Source: Candidatus Pseudogracilibacillus intestinigallinarum
GTDB taxonomy: Bacteria; Bacillota; Bacilli; Bacillales; Amphibacillaceae
NCBI GenBank assembly: GCA_019113205.1
Contig: DXHX01000169.1
Location: 1 to 64,000 of the forward strand
Direction: 5' to 3'
Length of the DNA: 64,000 nucleotides
The notes under the pieces are model-generated. The model worked only from the letters and a program-made list of their open reading frames with translations. It made no database searches and had not been told where the DNA came from. Numbering within the stretch: position 1 is the stretch's first letter; every line of letters begins with the position of its first letter. Positions 9,148 to 18,410 of this stretch are shown in pieces. The translations under genes and the position numbers were made by a program.

Positions 9148-10380
9148 CTAAATATAAGCGGAAGTTTTATTTAATTCGAATGCTTCATGTAAAGCATTGA
9201 TTGCTAATTTCAATTGATTATTTTCTACTAATACCCAAATGGTCGTATGACTATCAGCAGATTGTAATACTTTCACATCGTTTTTCGTTAATGCTGTCGT
9301 TATTTTTGCAGCAACTCCAGGTATTCCTGTCATCCCAGCTCCAACCGTAGATACTTTTGCACAATGTTCAACGACAGTCACTTTAAAACCTTTTTCTTCT
9401 AGCAGTTGTACCGCTTTTTTAGCAACATCATTCGACACAGTATATACAACTTTCGTTGGTGACATATTAATAAAGTCTACAGATATATTCGCATCTGCCA
9501 TCGTTTGAAATATCGTTGCTTGCGATTGAATATCATTTTCCTTAATTGGAATATTCAGTTGAGCAATTTCATCAATATGTGCAATACCAGTTACGAGGCG
9601 ATCTGGAATATCAACTCCCATTTCCTTCGTTCGAGACGATGTGATGAGTGTACCAATATGATCTGAGTATGTTGAACGAATTCGAATTGGAATTTCCGCT
9701 TGCATTGCAATTTCCACTGCCCGTGGATGGATAACCTTTGCACCTTGATAAGCTAGATTAGAAGTTTCTGCATATGTGACGACATCGATAATCCGGGCTG
9801 AATCGACCACCCGTGGATCAGCTGTCATCATCCCTTCCACATCTGTAAAAATATCTACAGATTCCGCTTGTAATGATGCACCAAATGCAACCGCAGTCGT
9901 ATCACTACCACCACGGCCAATCGTCGTAATATCGCCTGATTCTGTCCTACCTTGGAATCCTGCAACAACGACAACATCATGATCCATTAGTTCATGTTTA
10001 ATCCGATCTGGTTTTACTTTTTTTATTTTTGCTTCTGTAAATTCATCGTTCGTTATTAAACCAGCTTGTGCACCAGTGAGCGCTGTAGCATTCAACCCAT
10101 TTTGTTGTAGTTCATTAGATAATACTACAGAGGCAATCGTTTCTCCACACGACATCAACATATCTAACTCACGTTTTGCATGGATTGATTTCTCTTTATA
10201 ATCGACCATTTTTAATAACGTATCTGTTGCATATGGATCGGGATTTCTACCTAAAGCTGAAACAACTACCACTAGTTTATTACCAGCGTCTAATCCACGC
10301 TTAATTTGTTTGATAACATGTGTTCGATTTTCTTTTGTCTGTACAGAAGTTCCACCAAATTTTTGAACTAATATTTTCAT
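9148..10380 (-). CDS. dapG: Aspartokinase I (DapG type)
   Basis: A 410-residue aspartate kinase, the first step of the aspartate pathway to diaminopimelate, lysine, threonine and methionine. The kinase domain shows KFGGTSVQ at residues 7-14, the GFQGRTESGDITTIGRGGSDTT region and DPRVV. The C-terminal third holds tandem ACT domains (DIQSQATIFQTMADANISVDFI and VSTVGAGMTGIPGVAAKI regions). The length matches the meso-diaminopimelate-sensitive isozyme of B. subtilis (404 residues), not the lysine-sensitive LysC that carries an internal beta-subunit start. It lies 20 bases after asd. dapA, the usual next gene, is absent and a terminator follows. Confidence 0.92.
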   Translation of the reverse strand: MKILVQKFGGTSVQTKENRTHVIKQIKRGLDAGNKLVVVVSALGRNPDPYATDTLLKMVDYKEKSIHAKRELDMLMSCGETIASVVLSNELQQNGLNATALTGAQAGLITNDEFTEAKIKKVKPDRIKHELMDHDVVVVAGFQGRTESGDITTIGRGGSDTTAVAFGASLQAESVDIFTDVEGMMTADPRVVDSARIIDVVTYAETSNLAYQGAKVIHPRAVEIAMQAEIPIRIRSTYSDHIGTLITSSRTKEMGVDIPDRLVTGIAHIDEIAQLNIPIKENDIQSQATIFQTMADANISVDFINMSPTKVVYTVSNDVAKKAVQLLEEKGFKVTVVEHCAKVSTVGAGMTGIPGVAAKITTALTKNDVKVLQSADSHTTIWVLVENNQLKLAINALHEAFELNKTSAYI

Positions 10381-10400
10381 TCTATAATCAAACCTTTTCC

Positions 10401-11444
10401 TTAAACAATTTTATTTTTTACTAAAGTTTCTGCAATTTGTACTGTGTTCCATGCAGCACCTTTTACTAAGTTATCTGATACAATCCACATATGGAAACCA
10501 TTTTTATGGTCTACATCTTTACGAATACGACCGACAAAAACTTCTTTCTTATCTGTCGCACTCAATGGTGTCGGATATGTTTGTGTTGCTGGATCATCTT
10601 CTAACATTAATCCTTCACCTTGTTTAATTGCTTCTTTAATCTCGTCTACAGATACTTCATTATCCGTCTCAATATAGACGCTTTCAGAGTGAGACGTAAA
10701 TACTGGCAGACGGACACATGTTGCTGCAACTTGTAAATTTGCATCTCCCATAATTTTCTTCGTCTCGTTCATCATTTTCCATTCTTCTTTTGTATAACCA
10801 TCTTCATCAAACACATCAATTTGTGGAAGTGCGTTAAATGCAATTGGGAAATGACGTTTATCCGAACCTGCTGGTAAAACATTTGCTTCCATTTCCTCTC
10901 CTGCTAAACGTTGCCCAGTTTGTTTTGTTAACTCTTGTTCAGCAGCTAAACCAGCACCTGATACAGCTTGGTATGTCGAAACGATAATACGTTTTAAACC
11001 AAATTTATCTTGAATTGGTTTTAATGCTGCCACCATTTGAATCGTTGAACAGTTCGGGTTTGCAATAATTCCTTGATGGTTTTCTAGATGTTCAGGGTTC
11101 ACTTCTGGAACTACTAAAGGTACATTTTCATCCATACGGAAGTGACTCGTATTATCCACAACAACGGCACCATGTTTTACCGCTTCCGGTGCTAATTTTT
11201 CAGAAATAGAGCCTCCTGCAGAGAAAAATGCAATATCAATATTTTTAAAACTATCTGCTGTAGCTTCTTCTACCGTTATCTCTCTATCTTGAAAATTAAC
11301 TTTAGTCCCTGCCGATCTTTTAGACGAAAGTAATTTCAATTCGTTAATCGGAAATAAGTTTTCCGATAAATAATGTACAATTTTCTGTCCTACTGCTCCA
11401 GTTGCTCCAACAACTGCAACATTGTATTGTTTTTCATTAGCCAT
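10401..11444 (-). CDS. asd: Aspartate-semialdehyde dehydrogenase
   Basis: A 347-residue NADPH-dependent enzyme that reduces aspartyl phosphate to aspartate semialdehyde. The nucleotide-binding motif VVGATGAVGQ is at residues 11-20 and the catalytic cysteine is C132 in NPNCSTIQ. The conserved SGAGLAAEQEL and CVRLPVFTSHSES segments are present. It is the first gene of a two-gene unit with dapG and supplies the diaminopimelate, lysine and threonine branches. The ribosome binding site GGAAGGGG is about 12 bases from the ATG, which is long. The upstream region lacks a recognisable lysine riboswitch. Confidence 0.94.
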   Translation of the reverse strand: MANEKQYNVAVVGATGAVGQKIVHYLSENLFPINELKLLSSKRSAGTKVNFQDREITVEEATADSFKNIDIAFFSAGGSISEKLAPEAVKHGAVVVDNTSHFRMDENVPLVVPEVNPEHLENHQGIIANPNCSTIQMVAALKPIQDKFGLKRIIVSTYQAVSGAGLAAEQELTKQTGQRLAGEEMEANVLPAGSDKRHFPIAFNALPQIDVFDEDGYTKEEWKMMNETKKIMGDANLQVAATCVRLPVFTSHSESVYIETDNEVSVDEIKEAIKQGEGLMLEDDPATQTYPTPLSATDKKEVFVGRIRKDVDHKNGFHMWIVSDNLVKGAAWNTVQIAETLVKNKIV

Positions 11445-11719
11445 GTAATTAAAATTCCCCTTCCAAAATCATCTTAATCTTATCCTAAAGTTCATTTTAA
11501 CATATTTTTTCTTGAATTCGAATAAAACATTTTAATTATTTTATTATTTTGTCAATTAAATTCATAAATAATTAAAATATTTGCTATGATAACATACAGT
11601 AAAATAAAAATTTTTGCGACGACTATACGCATGAAAAATATGAATTTGGATAATAGAAATGGTGACAAATAACGAGCACACGATATGAAATTGAGTTGAA
11701 TTAATATCATCAATATATA
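11445..11719 (-). other. AT-rich intergenic region upstream of asd
   Basis: This stretch of about 275 bases separates the mlpA terminator from asd. On the minus strand a perfect TTGACA hexamer lies at 11550-11555, but the sequence 15-17 bases downstream offers only a weak TAAAAT-like -10. It very likely holds the asd promoter. I see no small gene and no riboswitch aptamer. In B. subtilis ymxH, dpaA and dpaB occupy the corresponding interval. Confidence 0.45.
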
Positions 11720-11759
11720 AAATGGGGTTGATAGATGACCTTATCCATCAACCCCATTT
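11720..11759 (-). terminator. Rho-independent terminator after mlpA
   Basis: Inverted repeat with arms AAATGGGGTTGAT and ATCAACCCCATTT, 33 bases beyond the mlpA stop. On the minus strand it is followed by TATATATTG, so the U-tract is mediocre, but the stem is long and GC-rich for this genome. Confidence 0.8.
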
Positions 11760-11791
11760 ATTGTATAATTCTACTTGTTCTAATTAATTCG

Positions 11792-13012
11792 TTATTTCGT
11801 CTCTGACATAATGACGGCCTTTGAATATTTCCCAGTAAAAATATGTTCGATTACTTCATTGATCATCGTATGGTCCACTTGATCAATTCCCTTTAATAAT
11901 TCGTCTAATGTTCGATGTTTTTTTAATAATAATTCATTTCTTCCATTACGACTCATTCTACTATTCGTACTTTCAGAACCTAATACTAAATTTCCTTTTA
12001 ACTGTTCCTTCTTGTTATGAAATTCTTTTTCCATTAAACCATTTTTCTTTATATCTTCAATCGTATCGATTATTGTCTCTTCTAATAATGGAAGTTGCTC
12101 TTTATTCGTTCCAGCATAAATACCTAAAACACCACTATCTAAATAAGCAGAATGATAAGAGAAGACAGAATAGGCTAAACCACGTTTTTCACGAACTTCC
12201 TGAAACAATCTAGAACTCATCCCATTCCCTAAAGCACTATTTAATACCATTAATGCGGGCATACGTTCATCATCTACTGCGATTCCTCGAAAACCAAAAC
12301 AAGCATGTGCTTGCTCAATTTCTTTATGTTTCACAATCGTATCAAATATCATGGTTGGCTTTGTTCGTTCCATCAGTTGTGATTGTTGTTCAAATTGGTC
12401 GAATAATTGTTCGACTGTTTGAATAAATGTAACATCCACATTTCCAGCAATGGAAATAACGACATTTTCCGGAACGTAACATTCTTTTCTATAATCTTGT
12501 AATGATTTTTTCGTAAAGGAACGAACGAGTGCTTCTGTACCAATAATCGGACGACCTAACGGATGATTGCCAAAGTTTGCTTTTGCTAATAAATCGTGCA
12601 CATGACTATCTGGTGAGTCTTCATACATTTTAATCTCTTCTAAAACGACTTTTTTTTCTCGCTCTATTTCGTCTTCTGGAAAAACAGAATGGAAAAACAT
12701 GTCAGCAAGCACTTCCATTGCATATACTTTATATGTATCTAACACCCTCGCATAATAACATGTATATTCTTTAGATGTAAAAGCATTTACTTGCCCACCA
12801 ATTGCATCAAAACTTTCCGCTATTTCTTGTGCACTTTTTGTTTTTGTTCCTTTAAAAAACATATGTTCCAAAAAGTGTGAAATCCCACCATTCGTTTCAG
12901 ATTCATATCTTGAACCTGTTCCTACCCATACTCCCATAGTAACTGACCGTACAGTAGGTATATTTTCTAAAACGATGCGTACACCGTTCCTACATGTATA
13001 TGTTTCAATCAT
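11792..13012 (-). CDS. mlpA: M16-family zinc peptidase MlpA
   Basis: A 406-residue peptidase of the mitochondrial processing peptidase-like M16B family. The zinc site HFLEH is at residues 46-50 within GGISHFLEHMFFKGT, and the downstream glutamate region and the R/Y motif (KRGLAYSVFSYHS) are present. I start at the ATG at 13012, which has GGAGGGG six bases upstream; the upstream in-frame extension to 13039 is unsupported. In B. subtilis mlpA (ymxG) follows pnpA, as here. It is transcribed alone: tandem terminators lie upstream and one lies downstream. The substrate is uncertain. Confidence 0.9.
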   Translation of the reverse strand: MIETYTCRNGVRIVLENIPTVRSVTMGVWVGTGSRYESETNGGISHFLEHMFFKGTKTKSAQEIAESFDAIGGQVNAFTSKEYTCYYARVLDTYKVYAMEVLADMFFHSVFPEDEIEREKKVVLEEIKMYEDSPDSHVHDLLAKANFGNHPLGRPIIGTEALVRSFTKKSLQDYRKECYVPENVVISIAGNVDVTFIQTVEQLFDQFEQQSQLMERTKPTMIFDTIVKHKEIEQAHACFGFRGIAVDDERMPALMVLNSALGNGMSSRLFQEVREKRGLAYSVFSYHSAYLDSGVLGIYAGTNKEQLPLLEETIIDTIEDIKKNGLMEKEFHNKKEQLKGNLVLGSESTNSRMSRNGRNELLLKKHRTLDELLKGIDQVDHTMINEVIEHIFTGKYSKAVIMSETK

Positions 13013-13053
13013 AAATTCCCCTCCGATGTTCACCGTCATTCATCCATACATTT

Positions 13054-13069
13054 GTTTATCATATCAAAA
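13054..13069 (-). repeat. 16-bp direct repeat, copy near mlpA
   Basis: The minus strand reads TTTTGATATGATAAAC. An identical copy lies at 13161-13176, 107 bases away. Each copy contains a TATGAT hexamer that could act as a -10 element. This proximal copy has no convincing -35 element 16-18 bases upstream. Confidence 0.6.
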
Positions 13070-13160
13070 TTTATTCGAGTTGTTTCTTTCTTCATGCAAA
13101 ATGTATAAAATAACGGATTATACGTTCATTTCTCTATTTATTACATCGTTATGTAACTCG

Positions 13161-13176
13161 GTTTATCATATCAAAA
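13161..13176 (-). repeat. 16-bp direct repeat, distal copy
   Basis: Identical on the minus strand to the copy at 13054-13069 (TTTTGATATGATAAAC). This copy forms the -10 part of the candidate mlpA promoter at 13165-13194. Confidence 0.6.
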
Positions 13177-13194
13177 ATGCGCATATTGTGCCAA
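13165..13194 (-). promoter_or_regulatory. Candidate sigma-A promoter of mlpA
   Basis: The minus strand has TTGGCA (13189-13194), an 18-base spacer and TATGAT (13165-13170), a good match to the vegetative consensus. It lies downstream of the two pnp terminators and about 150 bases before the mlpA start, leaving a long untranslated leader. Confidence 0.6.
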
Positions 13195-13267
13195 TCTATT
13201 GATTTATTCACGAAAGTTTCTAGTTCTGTATCATAAAGTTATGTTTTTATTTTTACCCATAAAAAAT

Positions 13268-13293
13268 GGTGCCAGTGGATTTCCACGAACACC
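13268..13293 (-). terminator. Second terminator after pnp
   Basis: A nested hairpin on the minus strand, with outer GGTG/CACC and inner GTGGAAATCCAC, followed by ATTTTTTA. It lies 26 bases beyond the first pnp terminator and backs it up. Confidence 0.75.
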
Positions 13294-13318
13294 GTATATA
13301 GTAAAGTCCATTAAAAAA

Positions 13319-13338
13319 GAAACTGGATTTCCAGCTTC
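13319..13338 (-). terminator. First terminator after pnp
   Basis: Inverted repeat GAAGCTGGA-AA-TCCAGTTTC on the minus strand (one G-T pair), followed directly by TTTTTTAATGG. It begins six bases after the pnp stop. Confidence 0.85.
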
Positions 13339-13344
13339 TCTCTT

Positions 13345-15462
13345 TTACTTTGATTTTAATTGTTCTTTATTTTCACGTTCTTCTTGTAATACATCTTTAC
13401 GTGATAAATTGACTCGACCTTGGTTATCGATTTCTTTCACTTTAACCATAATCTTATCGCCAAGATCTACAACATCTTCTACTTTATTCGTACGTTTATC
13501 TTGTAATTGCGAAATATGAACTAATCCTTCTTTTCCTTTAAACAACTCAACGAATGCACCGAATTTTTCAATTCGTTTGACTGTTCCTAAATAAATTTGT
13601 CCTACTTCTACTTCACGAACTAAATCTTCAATAATCTTTTTCGCTTGGTCATTCATTTCTTCTTCTGTAGATGAAATAAATACTGTTCCATCTTGTTCGA
13701 TGTCAATTTTTACGCCAGTTTCCTCAATGATCTTATTGATTTGTTTTCCACTCGGTCCAATGACATCACGAATTTTATCTGGATTAATATGCATCGTTAA
13801 AATTTTCGGTGCATATGGTGATAATTTCGATTTTGGCTCATTAATCGTTGCTAACATAGAGTTTAAAATGTGAAGACGACCAATTTTCGCCTGTTCTAAT
13901 GATTCTTGTAAAATTTCCTTCGATAATCCATCAATTTTAATATCCATTTGGATTGCTGTAATACCTTTTTCAGTTCCAGCAACTTTAAAGTCCATATCTC
14001 CTAAAGCATCTTCTAAACCTTGGATATCCGATAAAATTGAATAATCATCACCTGTTTTAACTAACCCCATTGCAATACCTGCTACAGGTGCTTTAATTGG
14101 TACTCCTGCATCCATCATTGCTAATGTTCCTGCACAAATACTCGCTTGGGAAGAAGAACCATTCGATTCTAATACTTCCGATACGACACGTACTGTATAT
14201 GGAAATTCTGTTTCTGATGGGATTACTTTTTCTAATGCTCTTTCCCCTAATGCCCCGTGTCCAATTTCACGACGGCCTGGCGCACGAATTGGACCAACTT
14301 CTCCAACACTATATTGTGGGAAGTTATAGTGATGCATAAAACGTTTCGACTCTTCTAAATCTAATCCATCTAAAATTTGTACATCACCAAGTGCTCCTAA
14401 TGTACATACACTTAATACTTGAGTTTGTCCACGTGTAAATAGACCTGATCCATGTGTACGAGGTAATAATCCAACACGAGAAGATAACGGACGAATTTCG
14501 TCTGTTTTACGACCATCTGGACGTACTTTTTCTTCTGTTATTAAACGACGTACTTCATCTTTTAACATATCGTCTAATGTTAATTTCACGTGTTTCAATA
14601 CATCTTCTTCTGCATCTTCATACTGTGCTAATGTTTCTTCTTTTACTTGTTCAATCGCATCTTCACGTGCATGTTTCTCTTCTACTTGAATTGCTTTTGT
14701 TAAAGCATTTTTTGCTTTTGTTTCAACTTCTGTTTTAATTGCTGGATCGATTTCGAATAATTCAATTGCTGTCTTTTCTTTTCCTGCTTGTTCCACGATT
14801 TCTTCTTGGAAAGCAACTAAGCGGGCAATTTCTTCATGTGCGAACATAATAGCATCTAAAACAGTCGCTTCAGAAATTTCATTTGCTCCTGCTTCCACCA
14901 TATTTATTTCGTCCTTCGTTCCAGCAACTGTAAGTTCTAAATCACTTTGTGCTTGCTGTTCAATAGATGGATTAATAATAAATTCCCCATCGACTATTCC
15001 AACATTAATACCAGCAATTGGTCCGTTAAAAGGAATATCTGAAATTGATAAAGCAATAGATGATCCAATCATCGCAGCAATTTCAGATGAACAATCTTGG
15101 TCTACACTCATCACTGTACTAATAACTTGAACTTCATTTCTGAACCCTTCAGGAAAAAGTGGACGAATTGGGCGGTCAATTAAGCGTGATGCTAAAATGG
15201 CCTTTTCGCTCGGTCTACCTTCACGTTTAATAAATCCTCCAGGAATTTTACCAACTGCGTATAATTTCTCTTCATAGTTTACTGTTAAAGGAAAGAACGG
15301 TAAGTCTTTTGGTTCTTTGGAAGCCGTTGCGACAGATAGTACAGATGTGTCTCCATAATGTACCATACAAGCACCATTTGCTTGTTTTGCCAATTCGCCA
15401 ACTTCAACCGTTAATTTATTTCCATTAATCGTAGTAGAGAATACTTGCTTGTTTTCTACCAT
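13345..15462 (-). CDS. pnp: Polyribonucleotide nucleotidyltransferase (PNPase)
   Basis: A phosphorolytic 3'-5' exoribonuclease of the RNA degradosome. Two RNase PH-like domains (about residues 10-220 and 310-540) flank an all-helical linker, followed by a KH domain ([19 protein letters not shown]) and an S1 domain ([20 protein letters not shown]). The second RNase PH domain keeps KPDGR-like and [12 protein letters not shown] motifs. I start at the ATG at 15462, which yields 705 residues, the length of B. subtilis PnpA; the AAAGGGG site is about 11 bases upstream. It is downstream of rpsO with a terminator between them, the classic rpsO-pnp arrangement. Confidence 0.95.
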   Translation of the reverse strand: MVENKQVFSTTINGNKLTVEVGELAKQANGACMVHYGDTSVLSVATASKEPKDLPFFPLTVNYEEKLYAVGKIPGGFIKREGRPSEKAILASRLIDRPIRPLFPEGFRNEVQVISTVMSVDQDCSSEIAAMIGSSIALSISDIPFNGPIAGINVGIVDGEFIINPSIEQQAQSDLELTVAGTKDEINMVEAGANEISEATVLDAIMFAHEEIARLVAFQEEIVEQAGKEKTAIELFEIDPAIKTEVETKAKNALTKAIQVEEKHAREDAIEQVKEETLAQYEDAEEDVLKHVKLTLDDMLKDEVRRLITEEKVRPDGRKTDEIRPLSSRVGLLPRTHGSGLFTRGQTQVLSVCTLGALGDVQILDGLDLEESKRFMHHYNFPQYSVGEVGPIRAPGRREIGHGALGERALEKVIPSETEFPYTVRVVSEVLESNGSSSQASICAGTLAMMDAGVPIKAPVAGIAMGLVKTGDDYSILSDIQGLEDALGDMDFKVAGTEKGITAIQMDIKIDGLSKEILQESLEQAKIGRLHILNSMLATINEPKSKLSPYAPKILTMHINPDKIRDVIGPSGKQINKIIEETGVKIDIEQDGTVFISSTEEEMNDQAKKIIEDLVREVEVGQIYLGTVKRIEKFGAFVELFKGKEGLVHISQLQDKRTNKVEDVVDLGDKIMVKVKEIDNQGRVNLSRKDVLQEERENKEQLKSK

Positions 15463-15580
15463 CTTTATTTGTACCCCTTTCAAATGAACATATTACAATT
15501 TTTACACTTTAAGTAACGATTAATTATTATGTTCATTTTTTATAAAAACATCTTTTTTTATGCATTTCATTTATGAAAAA

Positions 15581-15600
15581 AAGCAGGATTTCTCCTGCTT
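15581..15600 (-). terminator. Rho-independent terminator after rpsO
   Basis: A perfect 8-bp stem AAGCAGGA/TCCTGCTT with a 4-base loop, followed on the minus strand by TTTTTTT. It starts six bases past the rpsO stop and separates rpsO from pnp. Confidence 0.92.
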
Positions 15601-15606
15601 CTTACA

Positions 15607-15876
15607 TTATCTACGTAATCCAAGTTTTTGAATCACTTCACGGTAACGTGTAACGTCTTTTTTACGTAAATAGTTTAATAAGTTACGACGCTTACCAACC
15701 ATTTTTAATAAACCACGACGTGAATGGTGATCTTTTTTATGTGTACGTAAATGTTCGTTTAAATTATTAATTTCATTCGTTAAAATAGCGATTTGAACTT
15801 CTGGAGATCCAGTGTCATTTTCGTGTACTTTGAATTCGTTAATAATTTCATTTTTAACATCCTTTGAAATAGCCAT
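15607..15876 (-). CDS. rpsO: 30S ribosomal protein S15
   Basis: An 89-residue, full-length S15 with the family pattern [16 protein letters not shown] near residues 17-32, [15 protein letters not shown] and the C-terminal [21 protein letters not shown]15 binds the 16S rRNA central domain early in assembly. The ATG at 15876 has AGGAGGTG six bases upstream, and a structured leader precedes it. It lies between ribF and pnp. Many bacteria autoregulate rpsO through S15 binding to its own leader. Confidence 0.97.
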   Translation of the reverse strand: MAISKDVKNEIINEFKVHENDTGSPEVQIAILTNEINNLNEHLRTHKKDHHSRRGLLKMVGKRRNLLNYLRKKDVTRYREVIQKLGLRR

Positions 15877-15882
15877 ATTGGC

Positions 15883-15951
15883 ACCTCCTAATTTCTATAT
15901 TATCCCCATCCCCCTAGCAAACGTCGGAGATACATTTTGCCAAGCGGAGGT
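15883..15951 (-). promoter_or_regulatory. Structured rpsO leader with anti-Shine-Dalgarno segment
   Basis: The minus strand contains ACCTCC (15946-15951), fully complementary to the rpsO Shine-Dalgarno GGAGGT (15883-15888). Between them TGGCAAA (15936-15942) can pair with TTTGCTA (15915-15921), bringing CCTCC next to GGGGG (15910-15914). Thus CCTCC can pair either with the G-run, leaving the ribosome site free, or with the ribosome site itself. This fits an S15 autoregulatory leader; the switching mechanism is inferred. Confidence 0.55.
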
Positions 15952-15962
15952 TCTACCTTTAT

Positions 15963-15991
15963 AGATTAACTTTTTTTCCATAAAAAAGCAA
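15963..15991 (-). promoter_or_regulatory. Candidate rpsO promoter
   Basis: The minus strand shows TTGCTT (15986-15991), a 17-base spacer and TAATCT (15963-15968). It lies within 40 bases of the ribF stop and just ahead of the structured leader. The -10 match is moderate. Confidence 0.4.
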
Positions 15992-16001
15992 GGCATTTCG
16001 T

Positions 16002-16940
16002 TTAAATTTGGAAGTATTTTCGGATGTTTTTTTCATCCTTTGTTAATTGCGCAACAATTTCATCTATCCCGTTAAACTTTCTTTCTTCACGGACAAATGT
16101 TATCCATTCAACTTCAATCCTTTCACCGTATATATCTGCTTCGAAATCTAAAATATATACTTCCGGAGAAGGTTTCGGTAAATGATCATGAAATGTTGGT
16201 TTTACACCTAAATTCAACAACCCATAATACTTTTTCCCAGCTATATACACATAAACCCCATATACCCCTTGTTTAGGTAGTAATTTATCCTCTTCAATTT
16301 GTAAATTTGCCGTCGGAAAACCTATTTGCCTTCCTCGTTTATCTCCATCTACAACTATACCCGAAGTAAAATAAGGACGTCCTAATAGTTGATGTACTTT
16401 TTCTACATCCCCTTCTTTTAATGCTGCACGTATATTAGTTGAACTAATCTTTTCAGATGCATAGTTCACTTTATCTATGACTGTTACTTCTACTTCATTC
16501 GATAAAAATGTCTGTATATTATCCATATTCCCTGCACCTTTATGACCAAAAGTATAGTCAAAGCCTGCAACTAGATGTTTAATATGTAACCCCTCTATGA
16601 AATGCTCTATAAATTGAGCAGGACTTAATTGGGAAAGTTCTTTATTAAACGTAATAATATATAAATAATCGACATCTAATTCAGATAAAAATGCTTCTTT
16701 TTCATTTACAGTCGTTATATAGTGAACTGTTTCTTTGCCCTTTTTCAGTACGACAGATGGGTGAGGAAAAAACGTAATAACAGCACTTTTTAATTGTTTT
16801 TCCTTTGCCTTTTGCACAGCTGTTTGAATCACTGCTTGATGGCCTTCATGAATTCCATCAAAAAAACCAATTGCTGCAACAGATGGACTTATTTTTTCTT
16901 TTTCCAAATTATGAGGATATGTTAATTGTATCGTTTCCAT
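16002..16940 (-). CDS. ribF: Bifunctional riboflavin kinase/FAD synthetase
   Basis: A 312-residue enzyme that phosphorylates riboflavin to FMN and adenylates FMN to FAD. The N-terminal nucleotidyltransferase domain has GFFDGIHEGHQAV near residues 26-38 and the SSTNIRAAL segment. The C-terminal flavokinase domain has GRPYFTSGIVVDGDKRGRQIGFPTAN and ends in the usual region for the kinase fold. The length matches B. subtilis RibC (316). The ATG at 16940 follows the truB stop by 8 bases, consistent with one rbfA-truB-ribF transcript. Confidence 0.95.
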   Translation of the reverse strand: METIQLTYPHNLEKEKISPSVAAIGFFDGIHEGHQAVIQTAVQKAKEKQLKSAVITFFPHPSVVLKKGKETVHYITTVNEKEAFLSELDVDYLYIITFNKELSQLSPAQFIEHFIEGLHIKHLVAGFDYTFGHKGAGNMDNIQTFLSNEVEVTVIDKVNYASEKISSTNIRAALKEGDVEKVHQLLGRPYFTSGIVVDGDKRGRQIGFPTANLQIEEDKLLPKQGVYGVYVYIAGKKYYGLLNLGVKPTFHDHLPKPSPEVYILDFEADIYGERIEVEWITFVREERKFNGIDEIVAQLTKDEKNIRKYFQI

Positions 16941-16948
16941 TCTTTCAC

Positions 16949-17851
16949 CTACTTATGCAAATTAAACACTCGAACTGGCTTAATTAAATTTGGATGATTT
17001 GGATGGATTTCGTATATTGCCAATAATTTCTGTTCATACATCATTGCAAACGGGTCGTTTGTCATTATGTCTGATGGCTTCGGAAACTTTTGACCTTGTA
17101 ATACACGATCCTTCATTTTTTCATCTACACTATAATGATATAGATGACGAACTGCTTTTTCAACTGGTAAGAGCATGGATGGAATATTGTTTTCGTCTAT
17201 TTTCCGTTCAATTTCCTCAAATGTGATCGTTTCATCTAGATGAAATCCATCTGTTTCCATTCGTTTTAAAAAAGACATATGTGCGGGATACCCTAACGCT
17301 TTCCCTATATCAACAGATAACGTTCGAATGTATGTCCCTTTTGAACAAGTTACTTTTATACGAAATGGGTTAGTAATCAGCCCGTTTGAATGTAGATGCT
17401 CTATATTATATATCATCACTTTTCGTTCTGGGCGCTCAATTTCAATGTTTTCTCGTGCATATTCATATAATTTTTTCCCATTTACTTTAATTGCAGAATA
17501 CATTGGTGGGATTTGTATAATTTCTCCAGTAAATGATGCAAGTACTTGTCTAATTTCTTCCTCTGTTGGAACAGAATCTAATGTTTTCTCTTCAACCGTT
17601 TCCCCATCCGCATCTTCTGTCGTCGTGCTTCTTCCTAAAAACACATCTGCAATATATTGTTTATGTAAAGGTAATAAAAACGAAATAATTTTCGTCGCTT
17701 CTCCAACACAAATTGGTAATACACCTTCCACTGAAGGGTCTAATGTACCGGTATGACCCACTTTTTTCGTTTGTAGCATTCGTCTTATTTTCATCACACA
17801 ATCATGAGACGTCATTCCTTTTGGCTTATATAAAGGTATTATTCCATGCAT
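16949..17851 (-). CDS. truB: tRNA pseudouridine-55 synthase
   Basis: A 300-residue enzyme that makes pseudouridine 55 in the T-loop of tRNAs. The N-terminus GIIPLYKPKGMTSHD and the catalytic motif GHTGTLDPSVEGVLP are clear, with D38 as the catalytic aspartate. YSAIKVNGKKLYEYAREN and GTYIRTLSVDIG complete the family signature. It lies about 150 bases after rbfA; that gap shows no convincing terminator, so co-transcription is plausible. ribF follows immediately. Confidence 0.96.
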   Translation of the reverse strand: MHGIIPLYKPKGMTSHDCVMKIRRMLQTKKVGHTGTLDPSVEGVLPICVGEATKIISFLLPLHKQYIADVFLGRSTTTEDADGETVEEKTLDSVPTEEEIRQVLASFTGEIIQIPPMYSAIKVNGKKLYEYARENIEIERPERKVMIYNIEHLHSNGLITNPFRIKVTCSKGTYIRTLSVDIGKALGYPAHMSFLKRMETDGFHLDETITFEEIERKIDENNIPSMLLPVEKAVRHLYHYSVDEKMKDRVLQGQKFPKPSDIMTNDPFAMMYEQKLLAIYEIHPNHPNLIKPVRVFNLHK

Positions 17852-18003
17852 CTTGCCTCAGCCTTTCTCCACTATAATTAAAAAAAGGCTAAGGATAGTC
17901 GGAAAATAATAGAAGTAAAAAGAAATATCTCTATACTATTTCTCTTTATCATTTACATTTTCCCGCTATTTCCTCAGCCCACACATACGCATTCATCTAT
18001 ATA

Positions 18004-18348
18004 TTAATCATTGTTTAATTGACGTAAAATTGCATCGATGCGATTTCCATATTCATGAGCTTCATCAAATTTAAATGAAATCTCAGGTACTTTTCGTAAA
18101 CGAATACGACGGCCCACTTCTGTACGAATAAACCCACTCGCTTTTGAAAGTCCAATTAAGGATGCCTCTTTTTCCGCCTCGTCTCCATATACAGAAATAT
18201 ATACGGTTGCAATTTGTAGGTCATTTGTTAAATCAACATCTGTTACAGTAACAAAACCAACTCGCGGATCTTTAATTTTTTGATTAATAATCTCTCCAAG
18301 TTCCTTTTTCATCTGTTCTGCTACTCGATTTGTACGCATATTATCCAT
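18004..18348 (-). CDS. rbfA: Ribosome-binding factor A
   Basis: A 114-residue KH-like protein that helps mature the 30S subunit and the 16S rRNA 5' region. The N-terminus [20 protein letters not shown] and the central [19 protein letters not shown] and AKVYVS-like VYISVYGDE segments are typical. The ATG at 18348 has GGGTG seven bases upstream. A candidate promoter lies about 65 bases upstream, so rbfA may head an rbfA-truB-ribF unit separate from, or nested in, the infB operon. Confidence 0.95.
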   Translation of the reverse strand: MDNMRTNRVAEQMKKELGEIINQKIKDPRVGFVTVTDVDLTNDLQIATVYISVYGDEAEKEASLIGLSKASGFIRTEVGRRIRLRKVPEISFKFDEAHEYGNRIDAILRQLNND

Positions 18349-18410
18349 TTATTATCACCCTTTCTTCACGAATGTGAGGGATATATTTATCGTGTCCATA
18401 TTTATCTTTT

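Noticed and set aside
11445-11719. Lysine riboswitch upstream of asd
   Set aside because: The region lacks the conserved multi-helix aptamer segments and is nearly all A and T.
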